Source of the DNA: Bacteroidota bacterium | Lineage (GTDB): Bacteria > Bacteroidota > Bacteroidia > Chitinophagales > Chitinophagaceae | Length of the DNA: 64,000 nt | Assembly: GCA_018268055.1 (NCBI GenBank) | Contig: JAFDXF010000076.1 | Span: 124,001-188,000 of the forward strand | Direction of reading: 5' to 3' | Part shown: one piece after another, positions 1-8,723 of the stretch | Layout: every line of letters starts with the position of its first letter | Numbering within the stretch: the stretch's first letter is position 1 | The notes under the pieces: generated by a model | Seen by the model: only the letters and a program-made list of their open reading frames with translations | Databases searched by the model: none | Told to the model about the DNA's origin: nothing | Translations under genes and position numbers: made by a program

Positions 1-79
1 AAGAATTGCCTGAAAGCAGTTTAAAAATCTAAAAGTACAAGTTTAAAGAAAAACAGTTTCACTTTCGGGCAACTATTAC

Positions 80-87
80 TATCTTTG
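80..87 (+). promoter_or_regulatory. Bacteroidota -7 promoter element for higBA
   Basis: The bases TATCTTTG match the Bacteroidota -7 consensus TAnnTTTG exactly. Only four bases separate it from the GTG start of the toxin gene, so the transcript should begin at or inside the start codon and be leaderless. Confidence 0.6.
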
Positions 88-91
88 TTTC

Positions 92-436
92 GTGGACAAA
101 AAACAGAAATTCCGAACTGTTATTACATACAAAGATTACTTTGAGAATTTCTTTGTGAAACAACGTCAGAAGGTAAAGGACAAAATCATTTGGACACTTG
201 AATTAATTGAAGAAATTGACAGAGTTCCAGAAACTTACCTTCAACACATGCAAGACGATTTGTATGAAATCAGAGTAAAATTAGCCAGCGACATTTTTCG
301 GATATTTTGTTTTTTTGACCAGGATAAATTGGTCGTTTTGGCAAACGGTTTTCAAAAGAAAACTCAAAAAACGCCTAAGCAGGAAATTGAAAAAGCATTA
401 AAAATCAAGAGAGAATATGAAGACGAAAAAAAATAA
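92..436 (+). CDS. higB: HigB/RelE-type toxin (phage Gp49-like family)
   Basis: This 114-residue basic protein has the signature of the Gp49/HigB-like mRNA interferases: an N-terminal helix pair, then LYEIRVKLASDIFRIFCFFD and the closing block LANGFQKKTQKTPKQEIEKA, which is highly conserved in the family. Such toxins cut mRNA on the ribosome and are held in check by the partner antitoxin. The start is GTG and sits four bases after a perfect -7 element. The gene overlaps the next one by 20 bases, which is usual for toxin-first higBA operons. No frameshift or truncation is visible, so the toxin looks intact. Function is inferred from family resemblance and from the adjacent antitoxin. Confidence 0.88.
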   Translation: MDKKQKFRTVITYKDYFENFFVKQRQKVKDKIIWTLELIEEIDRVPETYLQHMQDDLYEIRVKLASDIFRIFCFFDQDKLVVLANGFQKKTQKTPKQEIEKALKIKREYEDEKK

Positions 437-722
437 CAGCATGACACTTGACCAGTTCAAGGACAAACACTATGGCAGACTTGGAACTGCAAAACGTGGC
501 AAATTAGAAGCAGGTTATCAAAACTTCAAAATAGGTGCATTAATTCACGAAGCAAGGCTGGAAAAGGGTTTGACACAGGAGGAACTTGCTGAAAAAGTAG
601 GAACGACAAAGTCATATATTTCTAAGATTGAAAACAATTTAAAGGAAGCGAGAATTTCTACACTTCAAAAAATTGTTGAGGTTGGATTTGGTGGGCAATT
701 ACAATTATCAATCAAACTTTGA
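417..722 (+). CDS. higA: HigA-type antitoxin, XRE-family HTH protein
   Basis: The 101-residue protein carries a Cro/C1-type helix-turn-helix at roughly residues 40-95 (IGALIHEARLEKGLTQEEL, followed by GTTKSYISKIEN). An N-terminal extension of about 35 residues, containing KDKHYGRLGTAKR, is typical of antitoxins that dock on Gp49-type toxins. It should neutralise the upstream toxin and repress the shared promoter. It overlaps the toxin gene by 20 bases, implying coupled translation, and ends in TGA. The role follows from its position and fold. Confidence 0.87.
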   Translation: MKTKKNNSMTLDQFKDKHYGRLGTAKRGKLEAGYQNFKIGALIHEARLEKGLTQEELAEKVGTTKSYISKIENNLKEARISTLQKIVEVGFGGQLQLSIKL

Positions 723-742
723 CACAAATCACTGAGAATAAG

Positions 743-823
743 CTAAACCGCATTGATTGCTGCAAGTGTATAAGCTCCCCCAAAAACAGTACTGTTTAAA
801 AATAGACCAAAGCCTAAACCCAT
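743..823 (-). other. Possible 26-residue hydrophobic ORF
   Basis: On the minus strand an ATG at 823 opens a short frame encoding a mostly hydrophobic, glycine-rich peptide that ends with TAG at 745-743. It lies in the same reading frame as the large gene that stops at 851, and the frame between that stop and this ATG is also open. It may be chance, a small membrane peptide, or the remnant of a longer protein. No ribosome binding site or promoter of its own is evident. Confidence 0.2.
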
Positions 824-850
824 CAATCTCAAAAAAGATTTTGTGTTTAT

Positions 851-3094
851 TTACTCATCTCCACCCATTGCTATTTTATAGGCTTTGATGAACAGTGCGC
901 CCAGATTTTTGTACGGAGGCACATAATCTTCAAACTCGGGCGAGTTGGCTGCTTTTTTCAACTCGTTCCAGAAAGGAACCCAGCGGATGTCCTCTCCCAT
1001 TCTCATTTTATTGGCCGTTAAGATTACAAAAGGCAGATTCACTTTCGTATCGCCTATTTGCTTGGTAGCTACTATATGTGCATCACTCGATACATTCAAT
1101 ATATCGTGCAGCAGATGATATCCGCCACATGAGCCCATAAACACAATTTTGGAGGTAGGAAACATTTGTGCTATAGTAGCATCGGCATAGTAGCTGTGCC
1201 CTCTATGAATCGTGATGGTAGGAAATAATTTATTGTCTTCTAAATAATTGCACAATGCTTTTTGTGCTTTCTCGTCTAATCCGTCTTCTTCATTCAATGC
1301 TCTGTTTGCAAATATAGAAACCGGTTTGCCCTTTACCGAGCGCACTTCCACCCACTGATCGGAATTGATGATTTTCCAGTTTGGATTATTAAATGCTTTT
1401 AAAAATCCGTTGAACACGCCTTGCCCGTCTTTATCACCATAAAAAAACTGTTGAATGATAACCCGACCACTGTCATTACCATTTTTCAATGCAGTATAAG
1501 GCACATCATATACCGGCGGTATGCCCAAGTCTTTTGCCAAATCTATTTTCTTGGTACTGTCTGCCGATAAAAATAATTCATTCAAAATTTTATAGATAGC
1601 AATACCTCTTTTATTTTGTTGCGTCACATTTCTATTGTAATTATCTTGCACATTGCGCAGCATATCATTTGCCAAAGGCTTCATGGATTCGGCAATGCTG
1701 GCATAGGAGTCGGCCACATCTACAGCATCTTCTGTTCCGTTGGATTTTTCCAGATTTTTTACAAAAGATTTCATCAGTACTTCGGCATCACTGAGTGCAT
1801 CTGCACTTTTCTTTGCAGGGAAACTTGCAAGGTATTCGCTCAACTTGTTGTACCCTGCACACATTTTTATAAATTTTCGGTATTTATCAAAATAAACTAA
1901 TTTCAAAATAGAATCGCCGCGATTGTTCAGCTTCTTCATCATCAACGGATAAACACCTTTTACAAAACTGGAAGTATAAATAATGCCATCGCTGGATACG
2001 GCAAGGTAATAAAGCTCTTCGGGCGTAAGGTTTTGAATGTTTTTAAACCTTACTTCAGCGGTTTCTGTATGCAACCCATTGATGATGTTTACAAAATTTT
2101 CTTTTGCCTTTTGCATCATCCTTTTATTCAATGTTTCATATTCAAAAGCAGTGTCTTTATTCAATGTACGTGCTACATAATCAATATGCGTTTTCACCAA
2201 CAGGCGATAATACTTCAAAGAATCTGTTTTGGCATTGTCTATTTCATCGTAGCTTGTTTTTCCATTAAGAATATTGTCTAAAAAACAGAAATATTGTTGT
2301 CCGTCTTTACTCTTGGCTATTTTAGCAATTGCTGTAATCAATGAATCATCTTTAATAGAGCGGATCAAAACTCCCAATCGGTTATCAGCTTGCGCATAAT
2401 CATATAATTGTTTGGGATCTCGCTTGGCTGCCAATCTGATGAGGCTATCTGCAAAAGGCACATCAGGATTTTTCATCAATGTAGGCAATATCTGTTGGGG
2501 AAACAGATGGCAATATTTTAGGAGCAATTCATTTTTACAATCGGCAAGTTCTTTATTATTTACAAAAGCTGATGAGCGTATTACAAGAGATGCTGTGGCA
2601 TAATCCATTTTTTTTACTAATTCCAATAATGAATTGCCTGCTCTGTCGGCATCCAATGCCTGTTCAAAAAAAGAAAGAGAAGTGGGCAGTTCCGTAGGTT
2701 TGAGTCTTGCCACTTTTTCCATTAATGATCTATCAGACCAATTTTTTTGCAGCATCTTTAAAAATTCAGCATACCAACGCAGATAGCCTATTTTTTTTTG
2801 TGCATCCAATGTGCTGTCTTTCTCTACCCTATATTGAAAACAATCAATGGTAGTAGTAGCTGCTTTGGTAGCCAGAAAATTAACTTCTTCATTATCAGAT
2901 ACAGTCAATTGATCATCTGCCTTTCCATCCCATTTTAATAAATTACGTTGCTCCCTGTCAATATCATCGTGCCAGTACAATCGTTGTGCGGGTTTAAAGT
3001 TTCGAATAGAATCAACATTGCATTGCCCGATAGCGGTAAAATGAATCAATAAAGAAGGAAAAAGTATAAAAAAATAACGATTAATCAGTTTCAT
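851..3094 (-). CDS. Large secreted protein with C-terminal clan-CD-like peptidase motif
   Basis: The 747-residue protein begins with a signal peptide (MKLINRYFFILFPSLLIHFTAIGQ), so it is exported. Residues 30-530 look helical and match no family that I recognise. The last 200 residues look like an alpha/beta domain with a strand ending in ITIHRGHSYY (His633) and, 23 residues later, a strand ending in KIVFMGSCGGY (Cys656). A GH motif after one strand and a Cys at the end of the next, in SCGG, is the arrangement of clan-CD peptidases such as gingipains, separases and CHAT proteins. Peptidase activity is therefore plausible but unproven. The gene has its own promoter at 3105-3112 and stands alone. 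An alternative is an inactive caspase-like scaffold protein. Confidence 0.75.
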   Translation of the reverse strand: MKLINRYFFILFPSLLIHFTAIGQCNVDSIRNFKPAQRLYWHDDIDREQRNLLKWDGKADDQLTVSDNEEVNFLATKAATTTIDCFQYRVEKDSTLDAQKKIGYLRWYAEFLKMLQKNWSDRSLMEKVARLKPTELPTSLSFFEQALDADRAGNSLLELVKKMDYATASLVIRSSAFVNNKELADCKNELLLKYCHLFPQQILPTLMKNPDVPFADSLIRLAAKRDPKQLYDYAQADNRLGVLIRSIKDDSLITAIAKIAKSKDGQQYFCFLDNILNGKTSYDEIDNAKTDSLKYYRLLVKTHIDYVARTLNKDTAFEYETLNKRMMQKAKENFVNIINGLHTETAEVRFKNIQNLTPEELYYLAVSSDGIIYTSSFVKGVYPLMMKKLNNRGDSILKLVYFDKYRKFIKMCAGYNKLSEYLASFPAKKSADALSDAEVLMKSFVKNLEKSNGTEDAVDVADSYASIAESMKPLANDMLRNVQDNYNRNVTQQNKRGIAIYKILNELFLSADSTKKIDLAKDLGIPPVYDVPYTALKNGNDSGRVIIQQFFYGDKDGQGVFNGFLKAFNNPNWKIINSDQWVEVRSVKGKPVSIFANRALNEEDGLDEKAQKALCNYLEDNKLFPTITIHRGHSYYADATIAQMFPTSKIVFMGSCGGYHLLHDILNVSSDAHIVATKQIGDTKVNLPFVILTANKMRMGEDIRWVPFWNELKKAANSPEFEDYVPPYKNLGALFIKAYKIAMGGDE

Positions 3095-3104
3095 AATATA
3101 ACTG

Positions 3105-3112
3105 CAAATTTA
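3105..3112 (-). promoter_or_regulatory. -7 promoter element for the secreted clan-CD-like protein
   Basis: Read on the minus strand the bases are TAAATTTG, an exact TAnnTTTG match. Ten bases separate it from the ATG at 3094, giving a very short leader. Confidence 0.55.
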
Positions 3113-3209
3113 GTATCTGAAATGCACTTAACGATTGTAATGAGCAAAATCTACTTTCAGACGCACTAAATGGGGAAATAGCTGTAATTGAGTTCCATTA
3201 TTTTTCCAA

Positions 3210-3227
3210 TATTAAGTTTTTATTAAG
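3210..3227 (+). promoter_or_regulatory. Pho-box-like 7-4-7 direct repeat upstream of the response regulator
   Basis: Two identical heptamers TATTAAG are separated by TTTT, giving an 11-bp period. This is the geometry bound by PhoB/OmpR-family regulators. The surrounding 23 bases (3206-3228) match the site at 8702-8724 at 20 positions. The repeat lies 66 bases upstream of the -7 element at 3276, which fits autoregulation by the regulator. Binding is inference. Confidence 0.5.
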
Positions 3228-3275
3228 TTGTCCTCAAACTGTTGGAAGGAATTTCAAAACCCTGGAATTTACAAT

Positions 3276-3283
3276 TATGTTTG
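3276..3283 (+). promoter_or_regulatory. -7 promoter element for the PhoB-like regulator
   Basis: The bases TATGTTTG match TAnnTTTG exactly. An in-frame ATG at 3277 lies inside this element, so the ATG at 3292 is the more credible start; it lies only eight bases after the element. Confidence 0.55.
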
Positions 3284-3291
3284 CAGCAATA

Positions 3292-3969
3292 ATGGTAGAG
3301 CGTAAAGGAAAAATATTGATTGCCGATGATGAGCAGGACATTTTGGAAATACTCAGTTATAATTTATCTGCTGCGGGCTATGAAGTTATCCAGGCCAAAG
3401 ACGGATTGGAGGCTTTAGAAAAAGCACGCCTTTCAAAACCCGATTTGATTGTACTCGATATGATGATGCCCAAAAAAAACGGCATGGAAGTTTGTGCTTT
3501 GTTAAGGGCTCAAGCTATTTATCAAAATACACCAATTATTTTTCTTACCGCGTTCAATGATGAGCAGACACATATCAAAGGATTGGAAACAGGAGCAGAT
3601 GATTATATCAGCAAGCCCATAAGTCCAAAAATATTGATCAGTCGCATCAAAGCATTGCTGCGTAGATTTGGAAACAAAGAATCAAAGACTTTGACAATAG
3701 ACAATATAACTATTGACACCGAACAATTTCTCATAAAAATTGATGCTATAAATTTTGTATTGGCAAAAAAAGAATTCGAACTGCTTTACCTTCTTGCACA
3801 AAAGCCCGGCAAAGTATTTCTTCGTCAAGAAATTTTGAATCAGGTGTGGGGAAATGAAGTGATCGTGGGCGATCGCACCATAGACGTTCATGTGCGAAAA
3901 ATTCGTCAAAAGCTTGGGGTGGATTGTATCAAAACAGTAAAAGGTGTTGGATACAAATTTGAATTATAA
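3292..3969 (+). CDS. PhoB/OmpR-family response regulator
   Basis: The 225-residue protein has an N-terminal receiver domain (residues 6-122) with acidic DDE near the start, phospho-acceptor Asp56 in LIVLDMMMP, Thr86 and Lys108 in the YISKP motif. A C-terminal winged-helix DNA-binding domain follows, ending VWGNEVIVGDRTIDVHVRK and VKGVGYKF, as in PhoB. I chose ATG 3292 because the upstream ATG overlaps a perfect promoter element. The histidine kinase gene follows 39 bases downstream. A DUF47/PiT phosphate operon lies nearby and shares a repeat with this promoter, so a role in phosphate starvation is the best guess. A general envelope-sensing regulator is the alternative. Confidence 0.85.
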   Translation: MVERKGKILIADDEQDILEILSYNLSAAGYEVIQAKDGLEALEKARLSKPDLIVLDMMMPKKNGMEVCALLRAQAIYQNTPIIFLTAFNDEQTHIKGLETGADDYISKPISPKILISRIKALLRRFGNKESKTLTIDNITIDTEQFLIKIDAINFVLAKKEFELLYLLAQKPGKVFLRQEILNQVWGNEVIVGDRTIDVHVRKIRQKLGVDCIKTVKGVGYKFEL

Positions 3970-4008
3970 AATGACTGCAGTTCATCATTCTCACTTTACC
4001 TTCGCTGC

Positions 4009-5058
4009 ATGCTTTCCACTAAAAACACAACACCTAAAAGGGTTGCCTTATTGACAGCGTTTGCGCTTGCACTTCCGGAGAGTCTTTTAGTTTATGCAGT
4101 AGAGCAGAAATGGCTTTGGGCATTATTGTCGTTTCTGATTTTTTTTGCAGGCGGATATTTACTCATCTCTTATGTACTCGAGCGATTTATTTATCGCAAG
4201 ATTAAGCTCATCTATAAATTTATATACAAAACAAAAGCAACGAAGCGGGAAGAAACATTTTATAAATACGTGTTACCCCAAAAAGGCATTGATGAAGTAA
4301 GAGAAGATGTAGAATCTTGGGCTGCTGCCAATGAAGAGCAATTGGAATTGCTGCGCCGAAATGAGCAATTCAGAAAAGAGTTCCTTCAAAATCTTGCACA
4401 CGAATTTAAAACACCGGTATTTGCCATTCAAGGCTATGTGGAAACTTTACTTTCCGGAGCAATGAATCAACCTGAGACCAATAAAAATTTCCTTCAGAAG
4501 ACTGCGAATAATATTGAGCGGCTCAATTTATTATTGAACGATTTGGATGAAATATCCAGCTTGGAAAGAGGTGAGTTAACATTAAACAAAGAAAATTTTG
4601 TTATTCAAGATTTGGTAAAAGAAGTATTTGAGCAATTATCGTCCAAAGCAGCAGAAAAGCAAATACACTTTTCAATAAAAAAAGGATGTGAAGCACCGCT
4701 CACTGTGTATGCCGATAAAGAAAAAATACGACAAGTGTTAACCAATCTAATTGAAAACTCTATAAAATATGGCAAAGAGCATGGCAATATAACAGCCAGT
4801 ATGTATCAGATAGATGGAGCACAACGCCTCATTGAAATCAGCGATGATGGTATTGGCATTGCTGAAAAAGATTTGACAAGAGTGTTTGAACGATTCTATC
4901 GTACCGAAGAAGGGCGAACTATAGATAAAAGCGGAACAGGACTGGGGCTTGCTATTTGCAAACACATCATTGAAGCACATCAACAAACAATACATGTAAG
5001 AAGTACAGAAGGCATTGGCACTACTATTGGTTTTACAATGTCAGAAAAGAAAGAATAA
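4009..5058 (+). CDS. PhoR-like sensor histidine kinase
   Basis: The 349-residue kinase has two adjacent N-terminal membrane helices (about residues 11-31 and 35-57) with almost no periplasmic loop, then a linker and a HisKA domain with His131 in NLAHEFKTP. The ATPase domain follows, with the N box LTNLIENSIKYG, the G1 box ISDDGIGI, and FERFYRTEEGR and GTGLGLAI. It lacks PAS and recognisable HAMP domains. With so small an external loop it probably senses a membrane partner rather than a ligand, as PhoR does through the phosphate transporter and PhoU. It is encoded just after its cognate regulator. Phosphate specificity is inferred from context only. Confidence 0.83.
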   Translation: MLSTKNTTPKRVALLTAFALALPESLLVYAVEQKWLWALLSFLIFFAGGYLLISYVLERFIYRKIKLIYKFIYKTKATKREETFYKYVLPQKGIDEVREDVESWAAANEEQLELLRRNEQFRKEFLQNLAHEFKTPVFAIQGYVETLLSGAMNQPETNKNFLQKTANNIERLNLLLNDLDEISSLERGELTLNKENFVIQDLVKEVFEQLSSKAAEKQIHFSIKKGCEAPLTVYADKEKIRQVLTNLIENSIKYGKEHGNITASMYQIDGAQRLIEISDDGIGIAEKDLTRVFERFYRTEEGRTIDKSGTGLGLAICKHIIEAHQQTIHVRSTEGIGTTIGFTMSEKKE

Positions 5059-5089
5059 CGTCATAGCACAGAAAGAAAATACCAAAAAA

Positions 5090-5123
5090 AGTACGGAATA
5101 TCTATCCCTAAATATTCCGTACT
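5090..5123 (-). terminator. Intrinsic terminator between convergent kinase and receptor genes
   Basis: A perfect 12-bp inverted repeat (AGTACGGAATAT and ATATTCCGTACT) with a 10-base loop. Seven A residues precede it on the plus strand, which read as a T run after the hairpin on the minus strand, so it mainly ends the receptor transcript. It can also serve the kinase operon. Confidence 0.8.
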
Positions 5124-5138
5124 AAATTAAAGGCTCAC

Positions 5139-8100
5139 TTAAAATTGATATTTAATTCCAAATTGCCCTTGCCAACGACTATTGATTGGATCAAGTGTAT
5201 AATATTGATTATCTATTCCGGAAGGTTTTATAAAATTAAATGTAGGTATATAACCACTTGATGGAGTGCCTACATTTTTACCGGTAGTGCTACCCGGCGT
5301 TCCTACAGCTACCGGATTTCCCCCTGCATCAACATTATAATTCACATATTTAAGAAAGTTCACTGTGTATTGATTTACATTGGTTACAAAACTCACATGC
5401 CCCCATGCATTGTTCAATAAATTTAAAACGTTAAAGACGTCTAAGCTTATTTGTAGTGTATGCTTGTTTTTGATTCTGCTCAATTTAAATTCATGCATTA
5501 ATTTCATATCCAACTGCCGTAACCCCGGTGTACGTAACCCATTTCGTTCTGCATATTGTCCTTTTCTTGTCATTAAATAAGCATCGTTATTGATGAAATT
5601 GTTTAAATCATTCCACTGTTGAGCTGCTGTATAAACTTGGCCGTTTAAGGAATAATCAACTAATCTTATATCTGATTGATTTTTGGGAATATAAGGTAAC
5701 GACGCATTTGAACCGCCTGCTCCCGGAGCTGACTGATATATCAACGTATATGGGTTTCCTGATTGTGCGGCAAAGAAGAAGGCAAGAGAAGTTGTTTGCT
5801 GTGAGTTCCAATGCCAATTGCTAGCAATTGTTGCGACAAATCGATTTCTTAAATCAAAATTTGAATAACCTAATTGTGGGTCATTGGGAGAAATTGCCGG
5901 ATTTACCGTATAGTTACTTTCCCAAGAATTACGAATACCATTACTAATGTCTTTGCTCTTACCAATTGTATATGCAATATTCCAGTTTAAATTAAGCGAT
6001 TTATTTGCTCCCAGCCGAATTTTATTAGATGATTTTCCCAATTGCCAAGTGAGGTTATAACGATACCCCTCATTTGTATTACTCATAAAATAAATATTGG
6101 AATAATTGGCGTTGTATTTTCCATTGGTGCCCGATGCTCTAGCCACGTAAATGGGCGATAAAACAGGGCCACCCGAATTAAAATATTGCACCGAATCGAA
6201 GAGATTTATCTGCTGAAATTTTATATCATAAAGTGTTTTAGTGTAAAGAGCATCAAATGTGAATTTATACCCTTTACCAAATTTAACATCAAAAGCAATA
6301 TTCGTACGCCATACTCTTGGTAGTTTAAAATTATTATCTACAATATCTATTTCACGAGTACTACTTTTCGAAGCACCGCCATACTTAGTAATGGTATCTT
6401 TCAATCCATAAGTATTAATTGCTATTGGAACATTTACACCTGAAGCAATATTATTCCAGTCAATATTTCCATAGATGTTGCCATTTAATGTATAACCATA
6501 ACCCAACCAAGCAAAAGGTAGGCGACCTAGAAAAATACCCGTACCCCCACGAACTACCCATTTACCATTACCTTTCAAGTCTGCATAAAAACCCAAGCGA
6601 GGTGAAAGACTTGCCTTGCCAAGATAATTATTTTTTAATTCGTTGAATGGAGTATTGCTGTAAGTTGGATTGTTGGTATTAGTGTTGCGCTGCGTTCCAT
6701 TCAAGTTGGAGTCGATTCCAGGCTGATTGCCAACAAATGAATAATCAACACGTAAGCCGGGAGTAAGTTTAAACTTATTTGATATGGATAGCTCATCTTG
6801 AGCATAAAAACTTAACAGACCAACCATAAATGGGTTTGGGGGATTATTATAAATTTCTTCTCTGCTATTAGCAAGTTTCGTAATATCTCTTGAATATGCC
6901 CCTCTAACTCTGGTTGGGTTGTTATTAATAAAACTGTTTACGCCTCTACTATATTCCCAACGCCCATTCCAAGAATTTATAAACCCATAAGTTAAATCGT
7001 ATAATTCATTGTGTGTACCAAAGGTAAATTTATGTACTCCTTTAATATAAGTTAAATTATCGGTAATCTCAACCGTTTTTTGCTTCATATTATAAATTGA
7101 AGCTTCTCGCCAAGTTCCTAACCATATCCGTCCGTTGTCAATATCAATAAACGGAGCTAATTGTCCAGGAAAGTTTCGATATTCATGTACTTGAATAAAG
7201 TTTATATTGAACTGATTTGTTAATTGATTAGATATTTTTGTTTTTAACTCTGTAACAAGATTTAGATTTTTTGTGTGTTGTGTAAAATCGGTCGAACCGA
7301 ATTGAAAATTAGTGGATGACCTTTCTAAATTATTTCCCCATCCATGTGTGTATATAGCACGTATCATCAATGAGTTGCCCTTTTTTAATTGCATATCAAA
7401 TCGTGCAAATACCTTATCGCTATTTGTAAATATTCTATAAGCACCCAAATAACTTCCGGGATCATATCCAAGATTTTGAAGTTTAGCAGTAATAGATTGC
7501 GCCTCGGAAAGAGTTATTGCAGCACCAGGATCGCCAACATTATAAGAAGAGGGCTCATTTCTTCTTGTTTGTTCTACATTGACAAAATAAAATGCTTTAT
7601 CTTTTACAATGGGGCCGCCAAACGTTACGCCATATTGGTACTCATGAAATGTTTTATCCATTTTTGTTTTCAAACCATTTACACTTTTTCCCATTAAATC
7701 TCTATTGCGCATAAAACCATAGACTGCACCTTGGAAATTATTGGTACCACTTTTTGTAATTGCATTGACCGATCCGCCTGTGAAGTTCCCTAATTTTACA
7801 TCAAAAGGAGCAATCTGCACTTGAACTTCTTGAATTGTTTCTACACTATATGGGTTCGTTCGTGTTCCCGCTCCTGCTGCACCCGATTGTCCGCCTCCAC
7901 TTACACCACCAAAAGAATTGCTAAACCCAATCGCATCATTATTTGATGCACCATCTATAGATAAGTTATTATATCTAAAATTGGAACCCGCAAATGAATT
8001 ATTATTTGATTGAGGCGTAGCCCTCGTAATATCAGACAAACTTCTTCCTAAATTGGGTAGATTATTTATTTGTGTCTTATTGACTACGAATCCTCCATTT

Positions 8101-8474
8101 GTTCTGCGAGTAGCATTAACCACTACTTCTTCTATCAACCTTGATTCCTCACGAAATACAATACTGATATCAGGATTATTACCCAATGTCAGAAAAATAT
8201 CATCAACTTTTTGTGACTGATATCCAACATAAGAAAATATAATTTCATAAGGCCCGCCCGGTTTGAGATTTGGAATAATAAATATTCCTTTATTATTTGA
8301 CAGGGTTGATGTCTTAAATCCGGTAGCATCCATCCGCAGTAATACAGAAACACCATCAAAGGCATTCCCTTTCGCATCTGTAACTGTACCTCTTAAAGTA
8401 GCTGCTGTTTCCTGAGCAGACAAGCTTAAATTAAATAATAGTCCGATTAAAAACAAAGTGAATAATTGCTTCAT
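5139..8474 (-). CDS. Oar-like TonB-dependent outer membrane receptor
   Basis: The 1111-residue protein starts with a signal peptide (MKQLFTLFLIGLLFNLSLSA), then a carboxypeptidase-regulatory-like beta domain (about residues 25-110), a plug domain (about 115-245, with NNLPNLGRSLSDITRATPQ and NAITKSGTNNFQG) and a long beta barrel ending in the aromatic C-terminus GQFGIKYQF. This is the architecture of Oar-like TonB-dependent proteins of Bacteroidota. It should move a ligand across the outer membrane with energy from TonB. It lies convergent to the kinase gene and divergent from the phosphate transport operon, which suggests but does not prove a role in uptake of a phosphorus compound. No SusD partner is present. 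Confidence 0.85.
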   Translation of the reverse strand: MKQLFTLFLIGLLFNLSLSAQETAATLRGTVTDAKGNAFDGVSVLLRMDATGFKTSTLSNNKGIFIIPNLKPGGPYEIIFSYVGYQSQKVDDIFLTLGNNPDISIVFREESRLIEEVVVNATRRTNGGFVVNKTQINNLPNLGRSLSDITRATPQSNNNSFAGSNFRYNNLSIDGASNNDAIGFSNSFGGVSGGGQSGAAGAGTRTNPYSVETIQEVQVQIAPFDVKLGNFTGGSVNAITKSGTNNFQGAVYGFMRNRDLMGKSVNGLKTKMDKTFHEYQYGVTFGGPIVKDKAFYFVNVEQTRRNEPSSYNVGDPGAAITLSEAQSITAKLQNLGYDPGSYLGAYRIFTNSDKVFARFDMQLKKGNSLMIRAIYTHGWGNNLERSSTNFQFGSTDFTQHTKNLNLVTELKTKISNQLTNQFNINFIQVHEYRNFPGQLAPFIDIDNGRIWLGTWREASIYNMKQKTVEITDNLTYIKGVHKFTFGTHNELYDLTYGFINSWNGRWEYSRGVNSFINNNPTRVRGAYSRDITKLANSREEIYNNPPNPFMVGLLSFYAQDELSISNKFKLTPGLRVDYSFVGNQPGIDSNLNGTQRNTNTNNPTYSNTPFNELKNNYLGKASLSPRLGFYADLKGNGKWVVRGGTGIFLGRLPFAWLGYGYTLNGNIYGNIDWNNIASGVNVPIAINTYGLKDTITKYGGASKSSTREIDIVDNNFKLPRVWRTNIAFDVKFGKGYKFTFDALYTKTLYDIKFQQINLFDSVQYFNSGGPVLSPIYVARASGTNGKYNANYSNIYFMSNTNEGYRYNLTWQLGKSSNKIRLGANKSLNLNWNIAYTIGKSKDISNGIRNSWESNYTVNPAISPNDPQLGYSNFDLRNRFVATIASNWHWNSQQTTSLAFFFAAQSGNPYTLIYQSAPGAGGSNASLPYIPKNQSDIRLVDYSLNGQVYTAAQQWNDLNNFINNDAYLMTRKGQYAERNGLRTPGLRQLDMKLMHEFKLSRIKNKHTLQISLDVFNVLNLLNNAWGHVSFVTNVNQYTVNFLKYVNYNVDAGGNPVAVGTPGSTTGKNVGTPSSGYIPTFNFIKPSGIDNQYYTLDPINSRWQGQFGIKYQF

Positions 8475-8705
8475 AAATTTTTATTATGTTACAAAAGTGA
8501 ATAGGTAAGATTACCAAAATGTTATGCCATTATTAATAAATTGTAACTTTTGATTTTATCATTTGCTTTAAAAAAAGAATTCGAACCTTTTATGCGTTTT
8601 GAAAAATTATTTGAAAAAATGTAATGAAAAATAAATTTGAAAATGTAGGTTTGAGAGTTTTTGCAAGTATTGATTATCATATAGTTGAGAAGTTTATTCG
8701 GCCAA

Positions 8706-8723
8706 TATTAATTTATTATTAAC
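8706..8723 (+). promoter_or_regulatory. Pho-box-like 7-4-7 direct repeat upstream of the phosphate operon
   Basis: Heptamers TATTAAT and TATTAAC are separated by TTAT, again with an 11-bp period. With flanking bases it matches the repeat at 3206-3228 at 20 of 23 positions. It begins 54 bases upstream of the -7 element at 8760. It sits in the 318-base gap between the receptor and the PhoU-like gene; the rest of that gap is AT-rich, and I see nothing else in it beyond a near-consensus -7 (CACTTTTG, minus strand) for the receptor. Confidence 0.5.

Noticed and set aside
784..797. 14-bp palindrome AAACAGTACTGTTT downstream of higBA as an attachment or operator site.
   Set aside because: It is within a possible short ORF, has no second copy that I could find and no promoter beside it; likely chance.
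3277..3291. Earlier ATG of the PhoB-like regulator at 3277.
   Set aside because: It lies inside a perfect -7 promoter element and adds residues not found in the family.
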